The notes beneath the pieces are model-generated. The model saw only the letters and a program-made list of their open reading frames with translations, was not told the origin of the DNA and did not search any database. Of a stretch of 64,000 nt of DNA, positions 34,790-42,103 are shown piece after piece. A program made the position numbers and the translations under genes. Within the stretch, counting starts at the first letter, position 1. Each line of letters opens with the position of its first letter. Location of the stretch: the NCBI RefSeq assembly GCF_000520015.2, contig NZ_CP007044.2:3410001-3474000 (forward strand), read 5' to 3'. Source of the stretch: Chania multitudinisentens RB-25 (GTDB lineage Bacteria; Pseudomonadota; Gammaproteobacteria; Enterobacterales; Enterobacteriaceae).

Positions 34790-34856
34790 CTATCCTGACT
34801 CAGTCTCAGCAACTTTAAATCCCCGGAATACCACTCGGGGTGCGATATTCCGAAGT

Positions 34857-34875
34857 ACTATAAGCATGTTATAGT
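34857..34875. other. Inverted repeat in the minC/ycgL divergent region
   Basis: ACTATAA-GCATG-TTATAGT, a perfect 7-bp inverted repeat. Upstream lies CCCCG-N10-CGGGG at 34821-34840. Either could be a regulator site or an RNA hairpin; I do not recognise them. Confidence 0.35.
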
Positions 34876-34925
34876 CAGAGTTATATCCAGGCAAGACGCT
34901 GCCTCAATTAAATAGAGTTAAAAAA

Positions 34926-35198
34926 ATGCTTTGTGTGATCTATAGAAGCCCAAAACGTGATCAAACTTATCTTTATGTCGAAAAAAAAGACGATTTCTCT
35001 CGCGTACCGGAAGATTTGATGAAAAGCTTTGGTACGCCGCAGTTTGCCATGATGCTTTCACTCGATGAACGCAAGAAGTTGGCCTTGGCGGATATTGAAA
35101 AAGTAAAAGAAGCGTTGCAACAGGATGGATTTTATCTACAGTTTCCGCCACCGATGGAAAACTTATTAAATCAGCATTTGTCTGATACGAAGAAATAA
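34926..35198 (+). CDS. ycgL: YcgL domain-containing protein
   Basis: 90-aa cytoplasmic protein of the YcgL family, containing the signature CVIYRSPKRDQTYLYVEKKDDFSRVP (residues 3-28). Function is not established. It lies next to minC, divergent, as in E. coli. The Shine-Dalgarno sequence is poor (GAGTTAAAAAA). Confidence 0.9.
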   Translation: MLCVIYRSPKRDQTYLYVEKKDDFSRVPEDLMKSFGTPQFAMMLSLDERKKLALADIEKVKEALQQDGFYLQFPPPMENLLNQHLSDTKK

Positions 35199-35503
35199 TC
35201 CAATCGCATATTCAGCAAGAGAGGCACCAGTTCCCGTTGAGATCGATACTGACGCGAAGGTGGCTTTGGAGTCGCAAGAAGCTCTGGAGTGTAGATGAAG
35301 CGTACATGTTTCTGATTTATGATAATTTCCGTACTTCTAAATACACAGGGATCGCTCTTACTATTTGATTCTGTGTGAGGAAGATGGCGATGGCCGGCGG
35401 TAACAGGCAATAATGCCTGTGCCATAAGGGTACCCAGCAAGGTACCTTGTTTTAAATACGGGCTTGTCTATTAAAGCCTTATATAATGGTTGGGAGAGGT
35501 GAT
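35199..35503. other. Intergenic stretch between ycgL and ycgM
   Basis: 305 nt. A minus-strand open frame (ATG at 35425 or TTG at 35440, to 35171) could encode a short exported peptide, but it overlaps the end of ycgL, has no ribosome site and is not a family I know. A TATAAT at 35482-35487 is a likely -10 for ycgM. Confidence 0.35.
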
Positions 35504-36160
35504 ATGTATCAACATAGAGACTGGCAAGGTTCGTTGCTCGATTTCCCGGTAAGTAAAGTGGTCTGTGTCGGCAGTAATTATGCCGATCATATTAAGGAAA
35601 TGGGCAGTGCAGCTTCGCCCGAGCCCGTGATATTTATCAAACCTGAAACAGCGTTGTGTGATATTCGCCAGCCGGTGGCAATCCCCAAAAATTTGGGTTC
35701 GGTTCACCACGAAGTTGAACTGGCAGTGCTGATTGGTACGCCGCTGAAACAAGCCAATGAAGATCGCGTGGCTCGTGCTATTGCTGGTTATGGCGTGGCG
35801 TTGGATTTGACCTTGCGTGAGCTGCAAGCCGGGTTCAAAAAAGCCGGGCAGCCATGGGAAAAAGCCAAAGGTTTTGATGGTTCTTGCCCGATATCCGGTT
35901 TTATTCCGGTTGCTGAGTTTGGCGATCCACAAAATGCTGAATTGTCGTTAAGCGTAAACGATGAATTACGTCAGCAGGGTAATACTCACGATATGATAAC
36001 GCCAATTTTACCGTTAATCGCTTATATGAGCCGTTTTTTCACATTGCGGGCCGGTGATATTATCCTGACGGGGACGCCTCAAGGCGTTGGGCCAATGATT
36101 TCCGGTGATATGTTGAAAATAACCCTTAACGGTAAATCACTCAGTACACGAGTGATTTAA
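35504..36160 (+). CDS. ycgM: Fumarylacetoacetate hydrolase-family protein YcgM
   Basis: 218 aa (E. coli 219). Member of the FAH superfamily, whose small enzymes act as acylpyruvate or oxaloacetate hydrolases/decarboxylases. Metal ligands are in the HHEVELAVLIG motif and Asp in GYGVALDLTLR. GGGAGAGGTGAT precedes the ATG at 35504. It is the last conserved gene before the prophage remnant. Confidence 0.93.
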   Translation: MYQHRDWQGSLLDFPVSKVVCVGSNYADHIKEMGSAASPEPVIFIKPETALCDIRQPVAIPKNLGSVHHEVELAVLIGTPLKQANEDRVARAIAGYGVALDLTLRELQAGFKKAGQPWEKAKGFDGSCPISGFIPVAEFGDPQNAELSLSVNDELRQQGNTHDMITPILPLIAYMSRFFTLRAGDIILTGTPQGVGPMISGDMLKITLNGKSLSTRVI

Positions 36161-36600
36161 TTCTTTGCTGCCTGCAATGCGATTTAAGATTGTGGGCAGT
36201 GGAGCGGGTGGTGAAAAACAGAGGTGATTATCCGCATCTGAATGCGTTATTACGCTAAGGCTACCTCAGTCTCTCGGTTTTTATGTCTTAATGAGCCTTT
36301 GATGTGGCTCTGTATTAAAAGTGAGTTGCCCCCGCTCATCATGAACTTATGAACCTGCCAAGTGCAGGTTTCTTAAGGCCTGGAGGAAGTTCATAAAAAG
36401 TAAATATGAAAAACGCAGGGTATTGTGATCGGTATTTCTGAGTTTGAGGCATCAGAAGCTAATCCAGCCGATCTGCAATTCTTGATGAGTGGTTGCTGAG
36501 AAAGTAACTATATAATGTCAAATAATAATTTCCCTCAAGCTCAATCAGCCACAGATACTGCAAGGAAATACGCTCTGAATATCACAACAAGGACGTAAGT
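36161..36600. other. Left margin of the prophage remnant, no intact gene
   Basis: 440 nt of AT-rich sequence with short broken frames (for example a 24-codon frame from a GTG at 36427, ending MSGC). A hairpin at 36352-36374 looks like a terminator. No integrase, no tRNA fragment and no second copy of the 45.2-kb att-like sequence was seen, so the left boundary of the element is not defined. Confidence 0.4.
36352..36374 (+). terminator. Terminator-like hairpin at left prophage margin
   Basis: AACCTGC-CAAGT-GCAGGTT followed by TCTT. Confidence 0.45.
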
Positions 36601-36719
36601 ATGAGTAACGATAAGACGACAGTGACATAGAAGAACGGGCCGATGCCCTGGAAGCGAAAGAGCAGGTTAAGCAGCTTTTAATGCAGTTTGCAGCTGGTGG
36701 AAAAATTAAGGCTCATTGA
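36601..36719 (+). pseudogene. Frameshifted small phage gene
   Basis: An ATG behind AAGGACGTAAGT opens MSNDKTTVT and then meets TAG. The neighbouring frame continues EERADALEAKEQVKQLLMQF and reaches a TGA at 36717. Together they look like one small phage protein of about 38-40 residues broken by a one-base shift. Function unknown. Confidence 0.45.
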
Positions 36720-36744
36720 TATTTCCGAATCTAGAAATTGTTGC

Positions 36745-36954
36745 TTAAGTATTTAACATATATACGATAGTGCCTACAAAATAGATTACGCTAAATGCCA
36801 GCCATCCCAAGGGGATGCATGCGTAAAGGATTACACGTTTTTTCTGTTCAAAAGCGCCATATAAAAGTATTAGCGCGGATGGTATAGCGAAGTAAGGCCA
36901 TGAGAGAAGTGTGTAAAGCACCCAAGAGTCCAGTAATTTAAATGAAAGATCCAT
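36745..36954 (-). CDS. Small two-helix membrane protein, unknown
   Basis: 69 aa starting MDLSFKLLDSW, with two hydrophobic helices (about 10-32 and 41-65) separated by a basic turn (EQKKR). AGGGGAAAT precedes the ATG at 36954, a strong ribosome site. It is the only gene on the minus strand at this end of the element. No family recognised; a superinfection-exclusion or small toxin role is possible but unsupported. Confidence 0.55.
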   Translation of the reverse strand: MDLSFKLLDSWVLYTLLSWPYFAIPSALILLYGAFEQKKRVILYACIPLGWLAFSVIYFVGTIVYMLNT

Positions 36955-37182
36955 ATTTCCCCTGTTAAGTAACGCTAATTTGAGTATTATCTGTTTTTTT
37001 TCATCTACACACAAACATATGTGGCCGCGCTTATAGCAAGGCCTTTCTTATTCTGTGTTTGCACCAATACGTGCAGTGCCATGTACAGTACAACGCTTCT
37101 CGCTATCTCCCCCTTCGTCTTCTTGAGATACTGTTTATCCAGACAGTGGTTTGGTTTAACTATCTAAACAAGAGGAATTATC

Positions 37183-37611
37183 ATGGCAACAAAAGGTGCT
37201 CGTCCTGTTCAAGAGATCTATCAGTTTTCACCTGTGGAATCAGAAATTATTCCAGAGGGGATCGAACATTGGGATAACGAAACATTCTACGTAGTAATGA
37301 GTGAGAAGGGGGCTGTTGTTGATGTTAGCAACATGCGTCAGACACAAAGTATCAATAAAGAAAATCCAAGATATTCAGTAAAAATTGACGTGGTTTCACA
37401 GTATGAAGGGAGCTATTTAAGGTTTAAATATGGTAATGGCACCTATATATATGATCTCCATGGCCGTGATGCTAATAATCAACAACCAATCTTTATTAAA
37501 CCAGGCGAGCGTTTGATTCTTGAGCTAATTCCAAGCTATGGCGGCGGTGTCATGGTGAAGGTGTTATACGCGACAGAATATTATCGGAGTGCGCTGGGCC
37601 CTTATTGTTAA
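37183..37611 (+). CDS. Hypothetical protein upstream of lysis cassette
   Basis: 142 aa, no signal peptide and no membrane segment, rich in Tyr, Val and Gly in an alternating pattern that suggests beta sandwich structure. It ends in Cys (GPYC). AGAGGA precedes the ATG at 37183. It sits 92 nt before the holin gene, a position often used by phage-borne cargo genes. I do not recognise the family. Confidence 0.65.
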   Translation: MATKGARPVQEIYQFSPVESEIIPEGIEHWDNETFYVVMSEKGAVVDVSNMRQTQSINKENPRYSVKIDVVSQYEGSYLRFKYGNGTYIYDLHGRDANNQQPIFIKPGERLILELIPSYGGGVMVKVLYATEYYRSALGPYC

Positions 37612-37702
37612 GGCCAAACCATATTTTATTTAAGGCTTACTTCTGTGGGCCTTTTTCATAACGACCGCCCGGCGTTCACTGAGCGAGCAAAGGAGATCAT
37701 CA

Positions 37703-38071
37703 ATGACGTTACCTGTATCAAGGGCGACGGAAACAGCGGTAGTTGGCGGTGCGACTATTCTCGGCTTGCTATCAGGGCCGGATGCCGCTGATGTGATTAT
37801 AGGGGCGTTTATCGGCTCCGTGATTTTTGTAATCAGCGCCAAAGATTACACGTTGTTTATTCGTGTGCTGCTGTGTATTGCCTCGTTTGTTGTAGGGGTG
37901 GTTTCCTGCGACTTTTTTGCGTCTCTCATCTCCGCGCTTCTGCCGAGCAACGTTAGCGCAACGAAAATGATCGGGGCAATAGTCAGCTCGGCTGTTTCAG
38001 TGCGGTTGCTGATGGCGATGACACAACGCGCATCCGATCCCGACATATTAAAAAGGGGGCCACATGATTAG
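37703..38071 (+). CDS. Putative holin
   Basis: 122-aa membrane protein with three to four hydrophobic helices (about 33-47, 54-72, 83-105) and a charged C-terminus. AAGGAG precedes the ATG at 37703. Its size, topology and position directly before a second small membrane protein and an M15 endopeptidase identify it as the pore-forming component of a lysis cassette. Overlaps the next gene by 8 nt. Confidence 0.7.
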   Translation: MTLPVSRATETAVVGGATILGLLSGPDAADVIIGAFIGSVIFVISAKDYTLFIRVLLCIASFVVGVVSCDFFASLISALLPSNVSATKMIGAIVSSAVSVRLLMAMTQRASDPDILKRGPHD

Positions 38072-38360
38072 TTTTGAGGTCTTGCTTGCAGTCTTAAATG
38101 GTTTGTCATGCGGGATGATGTCAGTTCGCATGCTGGCATACCGCCGCAACGGTGCGAAATTTAACCGTAGTGCCTCACTGTTGGTGTATTTGCTGATAGT
38201 AGCTAGCGGCACCGTTGCGATCCGTATCGCGTTCGGGGAATACAAAATAGTTGATCCGGCAGAAACGCTTTTAAACCTGGTGTTGTGCGTCGCCGTATTA
38301 CGTGCACGGGGCAACGTGGCGCAACTGTTTTATGGGATGAAATCGAATGAGCAACTTTAA
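38064..38360 (+). CDS. Second small membrane protein of lysis cassette (holin-3-like)
   Basis: 98 aa with about three hydrophobic segments. It resembles the phage holin family 3 type. It could be a holin partner, antiholin or the main holin. It overlaps the preceding gene (38064-38071) and the endolysin start (38347-38360), so the three genes are translationally coupled. Confidence 0.65.
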   Translation: MISFEVLLAVLNGLSCGMMSVRMLAYRRNGAKFNRSASLLVYLLIVASGTVAIRIAFGEYKIVDPAETLLNLVLCVAVLRARGNVAQLFYGMKSNEQL

Positions 38361-38739
38361 ATTCAGCAAACGCAGTGAAGATAATCTCAAAGGGGTAAAT
38401 CCCAATCTGGTGAAAGTCGTTCGCTGTGCGCTTGAGCTGTCAGCCGTTGATTTTATCGTTATCGAAGGTAGGCGCACTGAGGAACGGCAAAAGCAGTTGG
38501 TTGCCGCGGGCGCAAGCAAGACGATGGCCAGTCGCCACATAACCGGGCATGCGGTAGATCTGCTGCCGGTTGGCGCTGACTGGAATGATTATAAATGCTG
38601 GTTGCCGGTGCTGGATGCAATGCAAAAGGCTGGCAAGGAATTGGGCGTAAAGCTGCGTTTCGGTATCACATGGACAGCTAACCCACGTGATGCACCTGCT
38701 AAGTTTCTGGATGCGCCCCATATAGAAATCCCTGCATAA
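38347..38739 (+). CDS. M15-family L-Ala-D-Glu endopeptidase (endolysin)
   Basis: 130 aa. The Peptidase M15 signature SRHITGHAVD is at 62-71 (zinc ligands His64 and Asp71) and a third ligand His125 is in PHIEI. It should cut the L-Ala-D-Glu bond of peptidoglycan stems. It has no signal peptide, so it needs the holin to cross the membrane. The same enzyme class (ChiX) is used in the Serratia chitinase secretion cassette. Confidence 0.88.
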   Translation: MSNFKFSKRSEDNLKGVNPNLVKVVRCALELSAVDFIVIEGRRTEERQKQLVAAGASKTMASRHITGHAVDLLPVGADWNDYKCWLPVLDAMQKAGKELGVKLRFGITWTANPRDAPAKFLDAPHIEIPA

Positions 38740-38822
38740 ACATATATAAGAGCTGACAGAAAACTCAATTCTAGTTGGTTTTTTTATTTTTAATAAGCAT
38801 TTATTAATAGATGGAAATGACG

Positions 38823-40070
38823 ATGAAAAAATTAATATCGATCACTATAGTTATGAGCGTTTTATCAAGCTCCGCTATTGCAGTGCAAAATCCCAATATA
38901 GCTAAAGATCTTTTGGCTAGATATAATAATACAGTAAAAACATGTGCTAAGAATGAACCTGCATTTAAATGTTCTGGAATAATGATTAGAGGTGTTAATC
39001 AGGCAAATAAATTACCTCATGCTTGGAGTTTAAAGCCAGAAAACAAACAGAAAGAATCTTTTTCATTTGCTTATATAAGAGCAGATCAGCAGTTTTCCAG
39101 TTTTCCACGAGGATATGATAGTGGCTTTATTATTTATCCTCATCTAAATACCCCTAAGAATAAAAACACCTATAAAGTTTATTGTGCTTTTCCTGTCGAT
39201 GGGGGAACAGACAGAAGAGCGGGACACGGATGTGGCAAGTCTTTTGATGATACATTAGGTACTAGTCAGAACTGCGGTAAGCAGGGAATTGACACATATG
39301 GGAAATGGGTATCTCATTTCAATAATATAATGAACAGTAATGATAGTAACTTCGTTAGCAGGCAATGTGCTTTTGATATGACCCTATCTAATAGTGGAAA
39401 TGCCTTTGATATTATAAGACAAGCAAATCAGTATATGCAAAAGAACTCATCAAAGTATTACATGCGCAATAATGAGTTATTGTTAAACGCATGGAATGAG
39501 AACAATGCTGCGCCGCTTCCTCTTGAAGCATTTTTTTATTTAATAAACTCGCAAGACGGTTTATCACATGCCCAGGGATATCAAAGGGATTATTATAAAC
39601 AAAGCAATAAAGAGATTGTTCCAATTGTAGGGATAACGTTACCTAAAAGCCCAAACGATAGGTTAGTCATTAAATATAATGCTAAAGATCAGGTCTTTGA
39701 TGGTAAAGATAAACCTGTTGTTAGCAGTTCCATAGAATATAGCCGCACCTATAATCGAATAGGTATGAATGGTTCAGTGTCTAGCTTTTCCACTGCGCTG
39801 CCTAGTGGTTATTCATTTGTGGCAAATAAAAGATATAAGCTGGAGATTACAATGCCGAGCAATATAAATCTTATTACGTGCAATACGGGGTCTTTTGTGC
39901 AAGGTGTTTGTGGTGCAACAAAAAAAAAGGAATATGACTATAGTAATGGAATCTTTACACCGTACAAATCAGGCGTATTATCCCCGCCAGCAACGCTAAT
40001 TGGCAATAAAAACTTTCAAGTTAAAGCTAATTCATCAGGTACTGTTAAATTCAAATTAACACCACTGTAA
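38823..40070 (+). CDS. Exported halovibrin (HvnA)-like protein in lysis cassette
   Basis: 415 aa with a clear Sec signal peptide (MKKLISITIVMSVLSSSAIA). The N-terminal half has the pattern I associate with halovibrin HvnA: LLARYNNTVKTC, KCSGIMIRG, a His-Trp-Ser motif, SFAYIRADQQFS, GFIIYPHL and CAFPVDGGTDRRAGHGCG. Paired cysteines suggest disulfides. The family assignment rests on memory, and the biochemical activity of halovibrins is not settled. Base composition is strikingly AT-rich and unlike the neighbouring endolysin, marking a recent insertion (moron) between endolysin and spanin genes. The ATG at 38823 was chosen over 38811 to give a normal signal peptide. Confidence 0.55.
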   Translation: MKKLISITIVMSVLSSSAIAVQNPNIAKDLLARYNNTVKTCAKNEPAFKCSGIMIRGVNQANKLPHAWSLKPENKQKESFSFAYIRADQQFSSFPRGYDSGFIIYPHLNTPKNKNTYKVYCAFPVDGGTDRRAGHGCGKSFDDTLGTSQNCGKQGIDTYGKWVSHFNNIMNSNDSNFVSRQCAFDMTLSNSGNAFDIIRQANQYMQKNSSKYYMRNNELLLNAWNENNAAPLPLEAFFYLINSQDGLSHAQGYQRDYYKQSNKEIVPIVGITLPKSPNDRLVIKYNAKDQVFDGKDKPVVSSSIEYSRTYNRIGMNGSVSSFSTALPSGYSFVANKRYKLEITMPSNINLITCNTGSFVQGVCGATKKKEYDYSNGIFTPYKSGVLSPPATLIGNKNFQVKANSSGTVKFKLTPL

Positions 40071-40180
40071 TAGATATCAGAAAAGATATTTAATCATATC
40101 CTTAATATTTCGCTAATGCGGAATGCTACGCATCGCGTATCAATGGGCTGATTAAATATAGAGTAGGAGCTGTTTCTCTC

Positions 40181-40528
40181 ATGAGTAAATACGGATTAAT
40201 TGGCATGTTATTTGTCGCCATATGCCTTGGCGTTCTCACGTTTTACTATCAAAGTAAATACACAATAACTCAGCAATCACTGAATAACGCTCAAGCGGTA
40301 ACAAAAAACGCACTGAGCGCTATCAGCTTGATGCATGATATATCAAAGGTTACGCATGATGAGAAACAGCAACTCAGTAATGAGGGTGAGGAGAAGGTGG
40401 TTTATATCAAAGAAGCGGTCAAAAGCGATGATTGTGCAAATCGTGTTGTCGCTGTTGCCGCTACTGATTCTCTCCGGCTGCTCGAAAATAGAGTACGTGC
40501 CGGTAAACCCACCGAAACTAAACCCTGA
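40181..40528 (+). CDS. Inner-membrane spanin (Rz-like)
   Basis: 115 aa. One N-terminal transmembrane helix (about 5-23) and a long periplasmic alpha-helical region typical of Rz-type i-spanins, which fuse inner and outer membranes at the last step of lysis. AGGAG precedes the ATG. The outer-membrane spanin gene is embedded in its 3' part in another frame. It is separated from the endolysin by the exported cargo gene. Confidence 0.75.
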   Translation: MSKYGLIGMLFVAICLGVLTFYYQSKYTITQQSLNNAQAVTKNALSAISLMHDISKVTHDEKQQLSNEGEEKVVYIKEAVKSDDCANRVVAVAATDSLRLLENRVRAGKPTETKP

Positions 40529-40676
40529 GTTAACAGCCGCTACCCCGGTGCCTAAAGTCGTAAGCCCGTTCCGATACGTTGATAGCCTAGAGCTAAATGC
40601 CGTTCTGTTTGTGGCGCTAGGCCAATGCAATCTTGATAAAGCGGCAATCAGGACTATCGAAGATAAGCACCAGTAG
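40428..40676 (+). CDS. Outer-membrane spanin lipoprotein (Rz1-like)
   Basis: 82 aa starting MIVQIVLSLLPLLILSGC, a lipoprotein signal with lipobox LSGC, followed by a Pro-rich segment (VPVNPPKLNPE) typical of Rz1. It starts inside the Rz-like gene in a different frame, the classical nested spanin arrangement. Confidence 0.75.
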   Translation: MIVQIVLSLLPLLILSGCSKIEYVPVNPPKLNPELTAATPVPKVVSPFRYVDSLELNAVLFVALGQCNLDKAAIRTIEDKHQ

Positions 40677-40712
40677 CCAATGGAACGATTAAGTGAATTG
40701 CTCTATCGAACT

Positions 40713-40979
40713 TTACAACTTTCTGCAAATGAATACTTTAATCCAAGCCCCAGACCCTGTAGGCATGAACTTAGCTCTTGCTTGATTGGCTGCATCATTT
40801 TCATTTGCGGCATTAAAAACGCCATCCCATACCCCAGAATCTATTGCATTCCCATAGGTGCCGTTACATAAGTATCGTTGATCTTTATTTTCTTCTGCCT
40901 GAGAAGGTAATACTACAAAACCAGATAACAGAAAAATGGTTGGTACTAGAAGTTTTCGAAATGCGCTCGGTATATTCAT
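40713..40979 (-). CDS. Small secreted protein, unknown
   Basis: 88 aa with a Sec signal peptide ending ...LPSQA near residue 28. The mature part of about 60 residues contains two cysteines (YLCNGTYG and FICRKL) that could form a disulfide. It is convergent with the spanin genes and AT-rich like the halovibrin-like gene, so it looks like another cargo gene. The ATG at 40979 was preferred to a TTG two codons upstream. Confidence 0.6.
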   Translation of the reverse strand: MNIPSAFRKLLVPTIFLLSGFVVLPSQAEENKDQRYLCNGTYGNAIDSGVWDGVFNAANENDAANQARAKFMPTGSGAWIKVFICRKL

Positions 40980-41159
40980 CTTCAATTCTCTTATTAATTA
41001 ATGTGAAAAAAAGAATATTGCTGAGCAACTAAGTTGTCAGCATTTATAAATTATCATTATTTTTTCTAAAATATTTAAACAAATGATGAACAATATTAAT
41101 ATATTTGTATGTGTTAAGTTTCGCTACTGTTCTAATCGTTGTCTTTATTAGTCAGCTAA

Positions 41160-41185
41160 GAGCCTCGGCATAGTCCGGGGCTTTT
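41160..41185 (+). terminator. Terminator after lysis region
   Basis: AGCCTCGG-CATAGT-CCGGGGCT (one G-T pair) followed by TTTCTATTT. Confidence 0.65.
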
Positions 41186-41200
41186 CTATTTAAGGTGGGT

Positions 41201-41380
41201 ATGAGCAGCTTAAAACCATACTGTAGCAAGTGGCAAGCTGCACGCTTGGAGTTCCTACGACTCAACCCATTATGTGTGATGTGTAGGCAGATGGGACGCA
41301 TAGAGCCAGCAACGGTAGTGGATCACATCATTCCCCACCGAATGAAGGAGGCAAAGACACCGGAAGAAAGATTTAAATGA
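41201..41380 (+). pseudogene. Truncated phage HNH endonuclease
   Basis: Opens MSSLKPYCSKWQAARLEFLR and keeps the first metal-binding cysteine pair (CVMC) and the DHIIPHR motif, but stops after KTPEERFK. The C-terminal NxxxLCxxCH part of the HNH fold is missing. In lambdoid phages this gene precedes cos and the terminase genes, where it helps packaging; the order is kept here. The break lies next to a cruciform-capable AT-rich element. Confidence 0.7.
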
Positions 41381-41382
41381 TA

Positions 41383-41444
41383 ATGAAAGTTATTTTCATT
41401 AGTGTGGTTTTATAACGAAACCATATCATTTCAAATGAAAATAA
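41383..41444. repeat. AT-rich nested inverted repeats beside cos
   Basis: TTATTTTCATT (41390-41400) and AATGAAAATAA (41434-41444) are perfect inverted copies. GGTTT/AAACC (41406-41422) pairs inside them, and a further AATGAAA lies at 41383-41389. The element begins exactly where the HNH gene is broken. Confidence 0.5.
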
Positions 41445-41452
41445 ATATCATT

Positions 41453-41525
41453 TGCGGGTCCTTTCCAGAGTCCGCCTGGGTACGGGGCGATAGGCTTGCA
41501 GAAAGTCGCTATTTATGAGTTTTTT
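41453..41525. other. Lambdoid cos-like site
   Basis: The segments GCGGGTCCTTTCC (41454-41466), TACGGGGCG (41481-41489) and CGCTATTTATGA (41507-41518) occur in the order and approximate spacing of the lambda/HK-type cosN region. It lies between the HNH remnant and the small terminase start, exactly where cos belongs. The packaging genes themselves are mostly gone. Confidence 0.72.
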
Positions 41526-41572
41526 GCAGAAGCTGGTTGTTGTTTTGTTATCGCAATAATAAGGCGGGAGGT

Positions 41573-41869
41573 ATGGCCATTTTACTCAATAAAAAAGATA
41601 TGGCCGCCTCAATAGGGATATCTGTTCAAGCCTTTGATAAATGGGGAGTAACACCAACAGAAAGGCGAGGGCGTGAAGTGTTCTTTGATGTGCGGTCAGT
41701 ACTGGAAAATCGCCGGGCTCATCATGCTGGAAAAGAACAACCCGACAGTGAAAATGATGCGGGTATCCGTGTGATTTTTCCGTCTGGCAATGGCTATCAG
41801 TACATTGCTGAGGTTCGCCAAAATAGCTGGTCAGCAGGGGTAAGTGGAATTCGCTCAATGCCAAGGTAA
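41573..41869 (+). pseudogene. Truncated small terminase (Nu1-like) fused to foreign tail
   Basis: GGGAGG precedes the ATG. Residues 1-65 (LLNKKDMAASIGISVQAFDK...) are the winged-helix DNA-binding domain of Nu1-type small terminase subunits. The reading frame then continues into about 35 residues (from VIFPSGNGYQYI) that do not look like terminase, so a deletion has joined it to another phage gene. The large terminase, portal and capsid genes that should follow are missing. Confidence 0.65.
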
Positions 41870-42103
41870 AGCTTGCCACCACGTCAGCCGAGGATTTTAG
41901 TGTTGCATCAGTCAGTACACGGGCTCAACGTTTGAGTCTAATGCCAGTTTGTTCAGCCGCGCATCAAGTTCATTACGTGAATACGGCTACACAACAAAAG
42001 ATATTTTATCGCTAACCGATGCGTTAGCTACCGGCCTGCAAGTAATAAAGCCTCATGGAAAGATTGGTCTATCAGCGTCCTGAAGGAGATCGAAAAAGTC
42101 CTG
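41870..42103 (+). pseudogene. Decayed tape-measure gene fragments
   Basis: Short blocks in different frames resemble tail tape-measure proteins: KLATTSAEDFSVAS, FESNASLFSRASSS and YGYTTKDILSLTDALATGLQ. They are split by frameshifts and followed, after a deletion, by WKDWSISVLKEIEKVLV in the frame of the next feature. The blocks suggest that most of the tape-measure gene was lost. Confidence 0.6.

Noticed and set aside
35171..35440. Minus-strand open frame of about 85 codons
   Set aside because: It overlaps the end of ycgL, has no Shine-Dalgarno sequence at either possible start, and resembles no family I know.
36161..36480. Search for an integrase or left attachment site
   Set aside because: Only short broken frames and one hairpin were found; no sequence matching the tRNA-Pro fragment at 45192-45241 was seen.
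41381..41403. Fur-box-like sequence GATAATGAAAGTTATTTTC
   Set aside because: It matches the Fur consensus only in part and is better explained by the surrounding nested inverted repeats; no iron gene is adjacent.
41195..41869. Possibility that HNH and small terminase are intact short genes
   Set aside because: Both lack essential C-terminal parts (second HNH cysteine pair; terminase assembly domain) and the following phage genes are missing, so they are called pseudogenes.
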